A stretch of DNA of 64,000 nt from Vibrio marisflavi CECT 7928 (GCF_921294215.1 NZ_CAKLDM010000002.1:2356001-2420000); one strand, 5' to 3'; positions 27,854-39,027 are shown, counted from the stretch's first letter. Program-made: numbers and translations. Notes: generated by a model not told the origin, from the letters alone.

Positions 27854-28835
27854 AAAAATTATCGTCACTGCTGGTGAACCTGCGGGAGTCGGGCCAGATC
27901 TTACACTGGCTCTTTCTCAGCAAAATTGGCCACATCAAGTTGTCATCTGCGCCGACAAAAATATGCTGGCTGAGCGAGCTAACGTATTAGGCATACAAGT
28001 AGAGCTTGTCGATTACAATTCACAAGCTCAGCCAACCGCTCAGCAAGCAGGCTCACTTGTTGTTGAACATATTCCAGTTAGTGAGCCCGTTGAAAGTGGC
28101 ATTCTCAATGAGGAAAATGGCTCATATGTGCTGAAGACCCTCGAAAGAGCAGCTGCTGGTTGTATGAGTGGAGAGTTTGATGCCATTGTCACTGGCCCAG
28201 TACACAAAGGGGTAATCAACCGTTCTGGTGTTGCTTTTAGTGGCCACACTGAATTCTTTGCTGAAAAGTCCAATACACCTCTAGTTGTAATGATGCTAGC
28301 TACAGAAGGCCTACGAGTCGCACTGGTCACTACACATATACCGTTAGCCTATGTGTCCAAAGCTGTTACTCAAGATCGACTGACGAGTATCGTACAAATT
28401 CTACATAAAGATCTAAAAGATAAATTTGCTATTGATAAGCCGCGTATATATATTTGCGGGCTTAATCCACACGCAGGGGAAGATGGCTGTTTAGGGTATG
28501 AAGAGATCGATACGATCACACCTACCATTGAAGCGCTGCGTGAAGAGTTTGGGTATGACCTTATTGGCCCACTTCCAGCCGATACCATATTCCATAAAAA
28601 GTATTTGGAGCAAGCGGATGTCGTCCTTGGCATGTATCATGACCAAGTATTACCAGTACTAAAATACAAAGGGTTCGGTCAATCTGTTAATATCACCCTA
28701 GGATTACCATTTATTCGAACATCTGTTGACCATGGAACAGCTTTAGATCTCGCCGGAAAAGGCGTCGCTGATACAGGAAGTTTTATCACTGCACTTAAGC
28801 AAGCCATTGAATTGGTTAACAACAAAACAAGTTAG
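27843..28835 (+). CDS. pdxA: 4-hydroxythreonine-4-phosphate dehydrogenase PdxA
   Basis: NAD-dependent step of the DXP-dependent pyridoxal phosphate pathway. It is 330 aa (E. coli 329). It opens [20 protein letters not shown]; the metal and substrate sites are in [30 protein letters not shown] and [14 protein letters not shown]. The ATG at 27843 is chosen because it restores the family N terminus; it lies inside the end of surA, giving an 11-bp overlap and probable translational coupling. rsmA starts 8 bp after its stop. Confidence 0.96.
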   Translation: MTVKKIIVTAGEPAGVGPDLTLALSQQNWPHQVVICADKNMLAERANVLGIQVELVDYNSQAQPTAQQAGSLVVEHIPVSEPVESGILNEENGSYVLKTLERAAAGCMSGEFDAIVTGPVHKGVINRSGVAFSGHTEFFAEKSNTPLVVMMLATEGLRVALVTTHIPLAYVSKAVTQDRLTSIVQILHKDLKDKFAIDKPRIYICGLNPHAGEDGCLGYEEIDTITPTIEALREEFGYDLIGPLPADTIFHKKYLEQADVVLGMYHDQVLPVLKYKGFGQSVNITLGLPFIRTSVDHGTALDLAGKGVADTGSFITALKQAIELVNNKTS

Positions 28836-28843
28836 AGAAAGAT

Positions 28844-29647
28844 ATGAAAAATGATGTCCACTTAGGGCACAAAGCCCGTAAACGATTTGGGCAAAACTTC
28901 CTGAATGACCCATACATAATCGATGGAATTGTGTCAGCAATCAATCCAAAACCCGGGCAAAACCTAGTGGAGATCGGTCCTGGATTAGGCGCAATAACCG
29001 AACCAGTTGGAAAAGAAGTCGACAAATTTACTGTCATTGAGTTGGATCGCGACTTAGCTGAGCGCTTAAGAAATCATCCAGATCTGTCCAGTAAGCTCAC
29101 TATTCACGAAGGCGATGCTATGCGCTTCGACTTCAATGAGCTAGTTAGACCGAACAACAAGTTACGAATCTTTGGTAACCTGCCTTACAACATCTCTACC
29201 CCATTGATGTTCCACCTGTTTGAGTTTCATAAAGACGTTCAAGACATGCACTTTATGCTGCAAAAAGAAGTAGTTAATCGGTTAGCAGCAGGCCCAGGTA
29301 GTAAAGCTTATGGTCGCTTAACCGTAATGGCGCAATACTTTTGTAAAGTCGTTCCAGTACTTGAAGTGCCACCGACAGCTTTTGTTCCACCACCTAAAGT
29401 CGACTCCGCTGTAGTTCGCTTAGTACCATACGAGACGCTACCGCATCCAGCTGCTGACTTAAAATGGTTAGATAGAGTATGCCGAGAAGGGTTCAACCAA
29501 AGAAGAAAGACCGTTCGTAACTGCTACAAAGCTCTGCTCGATAGCGAAACTCTTGAGGAGCTTGGTATCAACCCGAGCATGCGCCCTGAGAATCTTACGC
29601 TAGAACAATTTGTTGCAATGGCAAACTGGTTGCATGCCAATCACTAA
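28844..29647 (+). CDS. rsmA: 16S rRNA dimethyladenosine transferase RsmA (KsgA)
   Basis: Dimethylates A1518 and A1519 in helix 45 of 16S rRNA during small-subunit maturation. It is 267 aa. SAM-binding motif I is [15 protein letters not shown], and the catalytic motif IV is [10 protein letters not shown]. The N-terminal [13 protein letters not shown] and the C-terminal helical domain ([11 protein letters not shown]) are typical. RBS AGAAAGAT precedes the ATG. A perfect 8-bp hairpin follows before apaG. Confidence 0.97.
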   Translation: MKNDVHLGHKARKRFGQNFLNDPYIIDGIVSAINPKPGQNLVEIGPGLGAITEPVGKEVDKFTVIELDRDLAERLRNHPDLSSKLTIHEGDAMRFDFNELVRPNNKLRIFGNLPYNISTPLMFHLFEFHKDVQDMHFMLQKEVVNRLAAGPGSKAYGRLTVMAQYFCKVVPVLEVPPTAFVPPPKVDSAVVRLVPYETLPHPAADLKWLDRVCREGFNQRRKTVRNCYKALLDSETLEELGINPSMRPENLTLEQFVAMANWLHANH

Positions 29648-29659
29648 TCTTCACAATTA

Positions 29660-29685
29660 GCCTATCGTGTTTTGTCTCGATAGGC
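29660..29685 (+). other. Intercistronic hairpin between rsmA and apaG
   Basis: Perfect stem GCCTATCG / CGATAGGC with a 10-nt loop. There is no T run after it, so it is more likely an RNA-stabilising or processing hairpin than a full terminator. Confidence 0.5.
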
Positions 29686-29725
29686 GCTATAAATAATAAA
29701 GAAGAGAACTGATCGAGGAGTTAAC

Positions 29726-30106
29726 ATGGAAGTTAGTCAACCCTGTATAAAAGTTCAAGTCCACACCAAGTACATCAAAGAACAGTCTGATCCCGACAAT
29801 AAGCGCTTCATATTCGCTTATATCATTACTATCAAAAACCTAAGTCTACAAACGGTTCAACTCATGAGTCGCAGATGGCTGATCACCGATGCTAATGGCA
29901 AGCAAATGTCAGTCGAAGGTGACGGAGTCGTTGGCCAACAACCGTTCATTGAAGGTAATGATGAGTATACCTACAGTAGCGGTACCGCGATTGAAACTCC
30001 CGTCGGAGTCATGCAAGGCCAATATCTCTTGCTTAATGAAAAAGGCGAAGAGTTTGTCACTGAAATAGAACCTTTTCGATTAGCCGTACCTAACGTTTTA
30101 AATTAG
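29726..30106 (+). CDS. apaG: ApaG (CO2+/Mg2+ efflux-associated protein family)
   Basis: A 126-aa single-domain protein with a fibronectin-III-like beta fold. Conserved blocks [34 protein letters not shown] and [21 protein letters not shown] identify ApaG. Biochemical role is uncertain despite the name; loss affects divalent-metal phenotypes in enterobacteria. RBS GAGGAG precedes the ATG. It sits between rsmA and apaH, 16 bp from apaH, the standard order. Confidence 0.95.
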   Translation: MEVSQPCIKVQVHTKYIKEQSDPDNKRFIFAYIITIKNLSLQTVQLMSRRWLITDANGKQMSVEGDGVVGQQPFIEGNDEYTYSSGTAIETPVGVMQGQYLLLNEKGEEFVTEIEPFRLAVPNVLN

Positions 30107-30122
30107 TTGTTAGGGAGTATCA

Positions 30123-30938
30123 ATGTCTACCTATGTTGTTGGTGATATCCAAGGCTGCTTAGATGAGTTGCTATCACTTTTAAAAAAAGTATCGTTCGAC
30201 AAAGAAAAAGATCAGTTATGGCTTGCTGGTGACTTAGTCGCTCGCGGGCCAAAGTCACTAGAGACCTTACGCTTTATTAAGGGCTTAGGTAATTCCGCCA
30301 AAGTCGTACTCGGCAATCATGATTTACACCTACTCGCCGTTTCTCTAGGTCGTTTTAAAGCAAAACCCAAGGATAAAACAGCTGAGATTCTAACCGCCAA
30401 AGACAAAGGCGAGCTACTGAGCTGGATAAGAGAACAACCTTTGCTACTTGAGCATGAAGAGTTTGTGCTTAGCCATGCAGGTATATCACCTCAATGGGAT
30501 ATTGAAACAGCCCGAGCAACAGCGTCAGAAATTGAAGTCATATTGCAGAGCAGTGATTGGCAATGGTTGATTGAAAACATGTATGGCGATGGACCCGATA
30601 CATGGTCTGAACAGCTATCAGGCATAGAGCGCTATCGTTATATCATCAACGCTTTCACTCGAATGAGGTTTGTCGACACACAAGGTAGGCTCGATATGGA
30701 GCAAAAGAAGCCACCAAGCCAAGTGAAAAATAGTCATCTAATGCCATGGTTTAAATATTCAGATAGGAAACCAATTGATAAAACCATTCTATTTGGCCAC
30801 TGGGCAGCTCTAGAGGGCCACAAAAGTAAGCGATTTATTGGTCTAGATACTGGTTGCGTTTGGGGAGGCTCGCTGACAATGATCCGTTGGGAGGATAAAA
30901 AGTATTTTACTCAGCAGTCGCTAAACGTGGGTGATTAG
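30123..30938 (+). CDS. apaH: Symmetrical bis(5'-nucleosyl)-tetraphosphatase ApaH
   Basis: Hydrolyses Ap4A to two ADP; in E. coli it also removes Np4 caps from RNA. It is 271 aa. The metallophosphatase motifs are in order: VGDIQGCLDEL (motif I), LVARGP region (motif II), GNHDLHLL (motif III), and C-terminal LFGHWAALEGH. The central DTWSEQLSG and FTRMRFVD blocks are ApaH-specific. Last gene of the lptD run; convergent with folA, 31 bp apart, with no clear terminator between them. Confidence 0.96.
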   Translation: MSTYVVGDIQGCLDELLSLLKKVSFDKEKDQLWLAGDLVARGPKSLETLRFIKGLGNSAKVVLGNHDLHLLAVSLGRFKAKPKDKTAEILTAKDKGELLSWIREQPLLLEHEEFVLSHAGISPQWDIETARATASEIEVILQSSDWQWLIENMYGDGPDTWSEQLSGIERYRYIINAFTRMRFVDTQGRLDMEQKKPPSQVKNSHLMPWFKYSDRKPIDKTILFGHWAALEGHKSKRFIGLDTGCVWGGSLTMIRWEDKKYFTQQSLNVGD

Positions 30939-30969
30939 CGACCTAGCAAAAATTAGCCAATAGCAACAG

Positions 30970-31458
30970 CTAGTCTACTGCTTTCTCAAACACATTAAAC
31001 GTCATGTTATAGGCGTTTTTCTCATCGGCCTGATAACCTTCAGTATGCGCTAATTTCCATTCGCTTCCCCAATCAGGGAAGCGGGTATCACCTTCAATAT
31101 CCGCATCAATGAAAGTGAGATAGAGCTTGTCAGCTTTTGGCAGACAAGCTTGATATATCGAACCACCGCCAATAATCATGACTTCCGGTTCATCTTGAAC
31201 ACGTTCAATAGCTTGTTCGATTGATGTAACCACGACAACCCCATCAATGTCTAATGTATCGTCACGACTGATGACAATATTTAAACGCCCAGGTAGCGCT
31301 TTCCCTATAGAGTCAAAGGTTTTTCTCCCCATGATGATTGGCTTACCCATTGTGCAACGCTTAAACCAAACAAAATCAGCGGGAAGATGCCAAGGCATCT
31401 GATTGTCCTTACCAATGACACGATCTTGGGCCATGGCTGCTATCAAACTAATTATCAT
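30970..31458 (-). CDS. folA: Dihydrofolate reductase FolA
   Basis: NADPH-dependent reduction of dihydrofolate to tetrahydrofolate; the trimethoprim target. It is 162 aa. It opens MIISLIAAMAQDRVIG. Active-site W23 and D28 lie in MPWHLPADF, with MGRKTFDSIG and VMIIGGGSIY binding NADPH. It lies 18 bp behind yjjB, so it appears to be expressed with yjjP-yjjB. E. coli folA is placed near apaH as well, so the convergent apaH neighbour is expected. Confidence 0.97.
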   Translation of the reverse strand: MIISLIAAMAQDRVIGKDNQMPWHLPADFVWFKRCTMGKPIIMGRKTFDSIGKALPGRLNIVISRDDTLDIDGVVVVTSIEQAIERVQDEPEVMIIGGGSIYQACLPKADKLYLTFIDADIEGDTRFPDWGSEWKLAHTEGYQADEKNAYNMTFNVFEKAVD

Positions 31459-31476
31459 TGCATTCCTGTCGAACAG

Positions 31477-31950
31477 TTAAATTATTGGCTTCTGACGATA
31501 AAATAATAACCTTGGCATCGCTAAACCAACTGCTAAGCCAACGATAATAAACATCGCTTTCAAGAAATTCTCCGCCAATCCCGAGATCAAATCTGGCTGG
31601 AAGCCAAACTGGTTTATCTGCACCAACGCTATCATTGCCTTAAATGCATAAACGCCAGGGATCATTGGAATAAGAGCCGCTACTGTAAACACTTTTGGGT
31701 GAGCCAACAACTTTTGTGACCACATGACTCCAATCATTCCAATCAAAGTCGCAGCAAAAAACGTTGCCCACTCTATTGAAATACCATAGTACATCATTAA
31801 AAACCGGGCTCCATGACCAACGGCACCACCGATAGCGCAATATTTCAAAGCATTTGCAGGCACGTTAAACACGAGCGCAAAACCAATAGCAGGAATTGCG
31901 GCGAAAAACATGTCGTTGAGCAAAGCAACCAGCAATTCAAACAAGCTCAT
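31477..31950 (-). CDS. yjjB: YjjB, small subunit of a ThrE-type exporter pair
   Basis: A 157-aa integral membrane protein with about five hydrophobic segments, matching the C-terminal ThrE_2/DUF3815 half of threonine/serine exporters. In E. coli YjjP and YjjB together have been linked to succinate export. The start is the ATG at 31950, which shares its A with the yjjP stop (TGATG); an upstream in-frame start at 31968 is possible but less likely. Translationally coupled to yjjP and followed closely by folA. Confidence 0.88.
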   Translation of the reverse strand: MSLFELLVALLNDMFFAAIPAIGFALVFNVPANALKYCAIGGAVGHGARFLMMYYGISIEWATFFAATLIGMIGVMWSQKLLAHPKVFTVAALIPMIPGVYAFKAMIALVQINQFGFQPDLISGLAENFLKAMFIIVGLAVGLAMPRLLFYRQKPII

Positions 31951-32717
31951 CAGATTACCCACCCCCACACATCAACCACTGTCATTGCAGCTACAATCCC
32001 TAAGCTGGTAGCCAGCGTAAGCAATGTTGCCATGACAAAGCGGGCAACCCCCATATTGGTATAACCTTTGAGCATATCTGCCACAGAATTAATCAATGGA
32101 AAACCAGGAACTAGCATCAATACTGAAGAGGCCATGGCAATTGTTGGTTGGTTACCAATACTAAAAACGACCGCTTGAGCTGAGATAACGGTTGTAACGA
32201 ACGCACAAACAGTAAAATTTAAAAATGGATTGAAATGGTATTGTGCCAACTGCAAACGTACAGCCATGCCAAGTGAGGAAGCAATAAACGTCATGACAAA
32301 CACTAGTTCGTTGCCACCAGACAACCTAGAAAAAGCTGCACAAGACAATCCAATCATAAACGTCACAAGCCAGCGGTTATAACGCTCAGGAGTAATATTT
32401 TCTAGTGCTTGCTGGGCTTTTTCACAATCGTATAATTGTTTTTCCAGCAAAATACAGATCCTTTGAACTTGAGTCACTACACGCATATTGATGCCTTTAT
32501 CCGGGCTCCTTCTTGCTGTAGTCAGACATTCTTGCTGGTAAATAGTTGTTACGACAATTGAGCTTGCCGACAGCGACACCTCAACTTCATCCATCCTGCA
32601 TGCTAGGCCAATACGCCGCATAATATCGCCAACAACCGCACTTTCAGCTCCATGCGCGAGTAATAGTTGACCAGCACTCGCAATGAGGCGAGAAGCGGCC
32701 CTCTGATCCGGCTGCAT
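31950..32717 (-). CDS. yjjP: YjjP, large subunit of a ThrE-type exporter pair
   Basis: A 255-aa protein of the ThrE/DUF1212 family. A soluble N-terminal part (about 1-110: LLLAHGAESAVVGDIMRRIG, SLSASSIVVTT) is followed by about five membrane helices, including PGFPLINSVADMLKG. It is the partner of YjjB, the two halves being fused in actinobacterial ThrE. The substrate in Vibrio is unknown. First gene of yjjP-yjjB-folA; the hairpin at 32777-32807 separates it from obgE. Confidence 0.88.
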   Translation of the reverse strand: MQPDQRAASRLIASAGQLLLAHGAESAVVGDIMRRIGLACRMDEVEVSLSASSIVVTTIYQQECLTTARRSPDKGINMRVVTQVQRICILLEKQLYDCEKAQQALENITPERYNRWLVTFMIGLSCAAFSRLSGGNELVFVMTFIASSLGMAVRLQLAQYHFNPFLNFTVCAFVTTVISAQAVVFSIGNQPTIAMASSVLMLVPGFPLINSVADMLKGYTNMGVARFVMATLLTLATSLGIVAAMTVVDVWGWVI

Positions 32718-32776
32718 AGTTCATCCTTGATTATTTCGTCTAGTTAAATCTTGTATAACATTAAACTTGAGGTAAT

Positions 32777-32807
32777 AAAAAACCGCAATGGAGTCATTGC
32801 GGTTTTT
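32777..32807 (-). terminator. Terminator after obgE
   Basis: AAAAAACCGCAATG / CATTGCGGTTTTT with a short loop, T-rich on both sides. It lies 15 bp past the obgE stop and upstream of yjjP. Confidence 0.87.
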
Positions 32808-32821
32808 CATATTTCTAGATG

Positions 32822-33991
<1,170 letters not shown>

Positions 33992-34084
33992 TCACCCCGC
34001 AAATTTCGCGTTGCCATATCACCGATTTCGGCAATATAAATTCTAGCAAATCGAACAACCTTTCGATTTTGTCTTTCTAATAAA

Positions 34085-34117
34085 TAAAAAACCCCGCCAT
34101 ATATGGCAGGGCTTTTG
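34085..34117 (-). terminator. Terminator after rpmA
   Basis: Stem around CCCCGCCAT / ATGGCAGGG (one mismatch) flanked by A and T runs. It lies 22 bp after the rpmA stop and separates it from obgE. Confidence 0.85.
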
Positions 34118-34138
34118 AAATCAGCTTAAAGTCTGTTA

Positions 34139-34408
<270 letters not shown>

Positions 34409-34417
34409 CTAATATAA

Positions 34418-34729
34418 TTAAGCGTTGATGCCAGTGATTTTCACTTCAGTGAACCACTGACGGTGGCCTTGCTGCTTACGAGAGTGCTTACGACGACGGA
34501 ACTTAACGATTTTAACTTTATCGCCACGACCGTGTTGTACAACTTCAGCAGTTACTTTACCGCCATCAACAAGGGGTGCACCAACAGTGATTTCTTCACC
34601 GTTAGCAACAAGTAGAACCTTGTCAAATTCAACTGTTGCGCCAGTTTCAACGTCTAATTTTTCTAAACGAAGAGTTTGACCTTCGCTTACACGGTGTTGT
34701 TTACCACCAGATTGGAAAACAGCGTACAT
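34418..34729 (-). CDS. rplU: 50S ribosomal protein L21
   Basis: 23S rRNA-binding protein of the large subunit, 103 aa (the E. coli length). It opens [18 protein letters not shown] and carries the signature [28 protein letters not shown]. First gene of rplU-rpmA; a strong promoter and a folded leader precede it. Confidence 0.98.
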   Translation of the reverse strand: MYAVFQSGGKQHRVSEGQTLRLEKLDVETGATVEFDKVLLVANGEEITVGAPLVDGGKVTAEVVQHGRGDKVKIVKFRRRKHSRKQQGHRQWFTEVKITGINA

Positions 34730-34812
34730 ATTTTACTCCGCTTTTTCCGCACAGCCTTTGCTTTCAATAGAGCTTTTGGGTGTGCGCTAAACTAATCATC
34801 AATAGGGCGCAG
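34730..34812 (-). promoter_or_regulatory. Structured leader of rplU-rpmA
   Basis: The predicted 5' UTR (about 76 nt) can fold with CGCACACC pairing to GGCTGTGCG around an inner GCT...AGC hairpin, ending just before GGAGTAAAAT-ATG. Autogenous control by L21 or L27 is possible by analogy with other ribosomal operons, but no known leader class is recognised. Confidence 0.4.
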
Positions 34813-34841
34813 ATTCTACAGAAACAGTTCTGTGTTGACAA
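34813..34841 (-). promoter_or_regulatory. Predicted sigma-70 promoter of rplU-rpmA
   Basis: Read on the minus strand: TTGTCA, 17-bp spacer, TAGAAT. Both boxes match five of six consensus positions, with a GC-rich discriminator (CTGCGCCC) downstream, as in stringently controlled ribosomal promoters. Confidence 0.75.
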
Positions 34842-34988
34842 GCCATAAATGAAAAAAATTGGTCGATTGCTAATCACTAAGTATTTTTGCCCCAATGAAG
34901 CGCATTAATCATATATTAAACAGCAAGAATTAGTGTATTATTCGCAACCGAATAACTAAAGCATACCTACTCTCAGCCGGATTTATTA

Positions 34989-35960
34989 ATGGATTTTAAC
35001 GCTATCCAAAAACTTACCGCCGATGATATGGCGCAAGTAAACCAAACAATTCAAAACCAACTTAACTCTGATGTTGCTCTGATTAATCAACTCGGCTTGT
35101 ATATTGTCAGTGGTGGTGGCAAGCGTTTACGTCCATTATTGGCTGTACTCTCAGCCAAGGCGCTTGGCTATCAAGGCGACCATCATACTACAGCAGCCGC
35201 TTTTATTGAATTTATCCATACTGCGACCCTATTGCATGACGACGTCGTCGACGAGTCAGATATGCGTCGAGGCAAAGCAACAGCAAATGCCGCTTTTGGT
35301 AACGCAGCTAGCGTACTAGTGGGTGACTTTATCTATACTCGCTCTTTCCAAATGATGACCAAGCTAGGATCTTTAAAGATCTTGGAGCTTATGAGCGATG
35401 CAGTTAACATCATCGCCGAAGGTGAAGTTCAGCAACTGATTAATTGCAACGATTCTTCTGTAACAGAAGAAGACTACATGCAGGTCATCTACTCAAAAAC
35501 AGCCCGGTTATTCGAAGCTGCAACACAAATCGGTGCAATTCTTTGTGATGCGTCAGAAGAGGTGGAAACTGCGTTAAAGAACTACGGCAAATACCTAGGC
35601 ACAGCATTTCAGCTCATTGATGATGTTATGGACTACACCTCTGACGGCGAAGAGATGGGTAAAAATGTTGGTGATGACCTAGCAGAAGGAAAACCAACGC
35701 TTCCTCTTCTTTACGCGATGCAGAAAAGCTCTGGTGAAGATGCGGAACTAATAAAAGAAGCTATAGAGAAAGCCAATGGAATGGATCATTTAGAAAAAAT
35801 CCTATCCATTATGAGCCAGACAGGCTCTTTACAATATACCCAAGATAAAGCCGTACGAGAAGCAGACAAAGCAATCGCTGAGCTGAATGTTATTCCTGAT
35901 AGTGACTACAAACAAGCACTGATATCCCTTGCTCACTTGGCCGTTCATAGAACCAAGTAA
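34989..35960 (+). CDS. ispB: Octaprenyl diphosphate synthase IspB
   Basis: Long-chain trans-prenyl transferase supplying the ubiquinone/menaquinone side chain (C40). It is 323 aa. The first aspartate-rich motif is DDVVDESDMRRG and the second is LIDDVMDYTSD, with GGKRLRP binding diphosphate. Divergent from rplU, as in E. coli. Followed by a strong bidirectional terminator shared with the convergent mdh. Confidence 0.95.
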   Translation: MDFNAIQKLTADDMAQVNQTIQNQLNSDVALINQLGLYIVSGGGKRLRPLLAVLSAKALGYQGDHHTTAAAFIEFIHTATLLHDDVVDESDMRRGKATANAAFGNAASVLVGDFIYTRSFQMMTKLGSLKILELMSDAVNIIAEGEVQQLINCNDSSVTEEDYMQVIYSKTARLFEAATQIGAILCDASEEVETALKNYGKYLGTAFQLIDDVMDYTSDGEEMGKNVGDDLAEGKPTLPLLYAMQKSSGEDAELIKEAIEKANGMDHLEKILSIMSQTGSLQYTQDKAVREADKAIAELNVIPDSDYKQALISLAHLAVHRTK

Positions 35961-36001
35961 CCTTCGCAACTAAATTGAACAATTACAGATTATCTGTAGA
36001 T

Positions 36002-36037
36002 AAAAAAATAGCTGATCACGCGATCAGCTATTTTTAG
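36002..36037. terminator. Bidirectional terminator between ispB and mdh
   Basis: AAAAATAGCTGATCA-CG-type stem with TGATCAGCTATTTTT, A/T runs on both flanks. It can end ispB on the plus strand and mdh on the minus strand. Confidence 0.9.
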
Positions 36038-36054
36038 TTCAGAATGAAATTGCT

Positions 36055-36990
36055 TTATTTTACAAATTCCACACCAATTTTAATGTCGCCATTTAGCGTT
36101 TCTAGCATGTTATCTAGTGCAGATTTTTCGTAAGCGCTAAGCGCTCCGTAGCTTAAAATCTCTTCAACACCATTTTTGCCAAGCTTGATTGGCTGAGCAA
36201 AAAATGGAGCGTGCTCGCCGTCACCTTCAACGTATGCACACTCAACAACATTCGCTTCACCTTGCATTGCTTTAACTAAAGAAAGGCCGAAACGACACGC
36301 GGCTTGTCCCATAGATAGAGTCGCACTACCGCCACCAGCTTTTGCTTCTACAACTTCTGTACCTGCGTTTTGAATACGCTTGGTTAGAGCTTCGATTTCT
36401 TCTTGAGAGAAATCGACACCATCAACTTGAGAAAGCAGTGGCAAAATTGTCACACCGGAGTGACCACCAATAACAGGTACATCCACTTCTGCTGGGTTCT
36501 TGCCTTTTAGCTCAGCAACGAAAGTTTCTGAACGGATAACATCAAGAGTTGTGACACCAAAAAGCTTACGCTTGTCATAAACGCCCGCTTTTTTAAGTAC
36601 CTCTGCTGCAATTGGCACAGTGGTGTTTACTGGGTTAGTAATAATACCTATACAAGCGGTTGGGCAAACAACGGCAATCTTTTCAGCAAGAGATTTCACG
36701 ATACCAGCGTTAACATTAAAAAGATCCGCTCGATCCATTCCAGGTTTACGAGCTACACCTGCAGAAATTAGTACGATATCTGCACCTTCAAGTGCAGGGG
36801 TTGGATCTTCACCAGCGTAGCCTTTGATCGAAACTGGCGTTGGGATATGACTAAGATCTGCTGCAACTCCAGGCGTTACAGGAGCAATATCATATAAAGC
36901 AAGATCAGAACCTGCTGGTAAGTGGTTTTTTAGTAAAAGAGCTAAAGCTTGACCGATGCCACCAGCGGCACCAACAACGGCTACTTTCAT
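36055..36990 (-). CDS. mdh: Malate dehydrogenase
   Basis: NAD-dependent interconversion of malate and oxaloacetate in the TCA cycle. It is 311 aa (E. coli 312). The Rossmann loop is [16 protein letters not shown]. Substrate and catalytic stretches are [11 protein letters not shown] (with the substrate arginine), [10 protein letters not shown], and [13 protein letters not shown] with the catalytic histidine. Divergent from argR, as in many gammaproteobacteria. Confidence 0.98.
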   Translation of the reverse strand: MKVAVVGAAGGIGQALALLLKNHLPAGSDLALYDIAPVTPGVAADLSHIPTPVSIKGYAGEDPTPALEGADIVLISAGVARKPGMDRADLFNVNAGIVKSLAEKIAVVCPTACIGIITNPVNTTVPIAAEVLKKAGVYDKRKLFGVTTLDVIRSETFVAELKGKNPAEVDVPVIGGHSGVTILPLLSQVDGVDFSQEEIEALTKRIQNAGTEVVEAKAGGGSATLSMGQAACRFGLSLVKAMQGEANVVECAYVEGDGEHAPFFAQPIKLGKNGVEEILSYGALSAYEKSALDNMLETLNGDIKIGVEFVK

Positions 36991-37320
36991 TGTTTTCTCC
37001 TTGGGATGAGATCTTATTTTAATCTTTGGGTATGAGGTTAGGGTCTATCGACCAGACGAATTATAGCAAGAATTCTTTGACTACAATCAAATAAACATCA
37101 GCTTTGCGACGTCACGCATTGAGGATTTTTCACACAATTAGAAAAATTTACGCTTACCATTACAAATGCTTTAGAATCAATTAATTAATAAAAACATCAG
37201 CTGTAATGATAATTGAACTATTCTCAGAAAAGCTTTAATTTTTGTCATTATGGCTATATTCAAAGAGGTATGCGAAAATATTCACTGTAACGATAGTTAA
37301 ATAACGAAAGAAACAAAATC
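36991..37320. other. mdh/argR divergent control region
   Basis: 330 bp, AT-rich, without a supported gene. It must carry the mdh promoter (minus) and the argR promoter (plus). The clearest element is an ArgR-like box at 37271-37284. ArcA or CRP sites for mdh would be expected from E. coli, but none is convincing by eye. Confidence 0.5.
37271..37284. promoter_or_regulatory. Putative ArgR box before argR
   Basis: TGCGAAAATATTCA matches 10 of 14 positions of the ARG-box core, with the right half (TATTCA) intact, 37 bp before the argR ATG. The position suits autoregulation as in E. coli. Confidence 0.45.
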
Positions 37321-37791
37321 ATGCGCAATTCAGAAAAACAAGAAAACTTAGTTCGCGCTTTCAAAGCCCTACTAAAAGAGGAAAGATTCGGCTCGCAAAG
37401 CGATATCGTTGAATCACTGAAGCAGGAAGGCTTCGATAACATCAACCAGTCCAAAGTATCCCGAATGTTGACCAAGTTTGGTGCGGTAAGAACACGCAAT
37501 GCCAAAATGGAAATGGTTTATTGTTTACCAGCAGAGCTTGGCGTCCCTACAGCATCGAGTTCTCTAAAAGAGCTAGTACTTGGTATCGATAGAAACAGTG
37601 CGTTAATTGTTATTCACACAGGCCCTGGTGCGGCTCAACTCATTGCTCGCCTGCTGGATTCATTAGGTAAATCTGAAGGTATCTTAGGTGTCGTTGCTGG
37701 TGATGACACAATTTTTATTACCCCAACTATGGATGTGACGACAGAGCAAGTGTTCCTATCTGTATGTGAACTGTTTGAATATACTGGCTAA
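37321..37791 (+). CDS. argR: Arginine repressor ArgR
   Basis: Hexameric arginine-responsive regulator of arginine synthesis and catabolism. It is 156 aa (E. coli 156). The N-terminal winged helix-turn-helix includes [16 protein letters not shown] and [10 protein letters not shown]. The C-terminal oligomerisation and arginine-binding domain carries [16 protein letters not shown] and [11 protein letters not shown], where the GDD aspartates contact arginine. Probable targets in this window are argF, argR itself and possibly arcA. Confidence 0.97.
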   Translation: MRNSEKQENLVRAFKALLKEERFGSQSDIVESLKQEGFDNINQSKVSRMLTKFGAVRTRNAKMEMVYCLPAELGVPTASSSLKELVLGIDRNSALIVIHTGPGAAQLIARLLDSLGKSEGILGVVAGDDTIFITPTMDVTTEQVFLSVCELFEYTG

Positions 37792-37821
37792 CTGTTAGAC
37801 GTATTATATTTCTATCTATTG

Positions 37822-37849
37822 TGGCGCAGAGATACTGCGCCATTTTTAT
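37822..37849 (+). terminator. Terminator after argR
   Basis: Perfect 7-bp stem TGGCGCA / TGCGCCA with a 7-nt loop and TTTTTAT tail. Confidence 0.88.
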
Positions 37850-37960
37850 GCGTTCAAATGCTTATTATCAAATAACAAAATGAACATTTCTCCTCTTCTA
37901 TGTGTGGTTTTTGTATACACTTTAATGTAGCGACTCGAGCGGTATCAGGGAAATATGCTC

Positions 37961-38926
37961 ATGAAGAAGCAATTGCTATTTGTGGTCTCACTTTTCACCA
38001 CAGCGCTAACCTTACAAACTAGCTACGCCCAACAGTTTATTACTATTGGTACAGGCTCTGTCACTGGTGTCTACTATCCAGCAGGTGGTGCCATTTGTAA
38101 GCTCGTCAATCAAGGAAGAAAACAACACAATACTCGCTGCTCTGTTGAATCGACTGGCGGTTCAATTTACAACGTCAATTCTATCCGTGATAAAGAGCTC
38201 GACTTCGGTATTGTGCAATCCGATTGGCAATACCATGGCTATAACGGCACGAGTAAGTTTTCTGAGCAAGGCCCATACAAAAAGCTGCGCGCATTATTTT
38301 CCCTGCATACAGAAGTTTTTAACCTAATTGCCCAATCCAATGCTTCAATACAATTGCTATCAGATATCAAAGGCTCTCGGGTCGATATCGGCAACCCCGG
38401 CTCAGGAGATCGTGCCACTATGGGAGTAGTAATGGATGTGATGGGCTGGACCAACGAAAGCTTCAAGCAACCCAGTGAACTGACTGGCGCTGAACGTTCC
38501 CAAGCACTGTGCAACAATAGCATCGATGCGTTTGTCTACATGGTAGGTCATCCGAATGGACCTATAAAAGAAGCGTTTACCTCCTGTGATGCAAAACTAG
38601 TCCCTGTCACTGGGCCACAAATTGATAAAATTGTTGCCGATAACCCCTACTATGCCTACAGCACTATCCCTGCTGGTATGTATTCAGCCACACAGCCTGA
38701 TACGCAAAGCTTTGGTGTTGTCGCCACACTGGTTACCAGTACCAACACGTCAAATGAGATCGCTTACATAGTCACAAAAGCAGTCTTTGAAAACTTTGAC
38801 ACCTTTGTCCGCATGCACCCAGCTTTATCCAACCTCAAAAAAGAGCAGATGATCTCAGCAGGCCTTACAATTCCTCTCCATCCGGGCGCGAAAAAATACT
38901 ACCGTGAAATCGGCTTAATCAAATAA
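37961..38926 (+). CDS. TAXI-family TRAP-type solute-binding protein (orphan)
   Basis: A secreted binding protein of about 321 aa. The signal peptide ends SYA near residue 24. The mature part starts FITIGTGSVTGVYYPAGGAICKLVN, the signature of TAXI proteins of TRAP transporters. A second family stretch is DIKGSRVDIGNPGSGDRATM. No DctQM/DctM permease gene is nearby. The start is put at ATG 37961, 9 nt after AGGGA; an ATG two codons upstream is also possible. Ligand unknown (glutamate/2-oxoglutarate-like in characterised members). Confidence 0.9.
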   Translation: MKKQLLFVVSLFTTALTLQTSYAQQFITIGTGSVTGVYYPAGGAICKLVNQGRKQHNTRCSVESTGGSIYNVNSIRDKELDFGIVQSDWQYHGYNGTSKFSEQGPYKKLRALFSLHTEVFNLIAQSNASIQLLSDIKGSRVDIGNPGSGDRATMGVVMDVMGWTNESFKQPSELTGAERSQALCNNSIDAFVYMVGHPNGPIKEAFTSCDAKLVPVTGPQIDKIVADNPYYAYSTIPAGMYSATQPDTQSFGVVATLVTSTNTSNEIAYIVTKAVFENFDTFVRMHPALSNLKKEQMISAGLTIPLHPGAKKYYREIGLIK

Positions 38927-39027
38927 AGAACGTATACATTTGTCATATTTGATTCCAACAAGTGGCTTTTATGTTGTCGATCAATGATCAAAGCGTTGAA
39001 AATGACTAACGTTATCGCAAATTTTGT

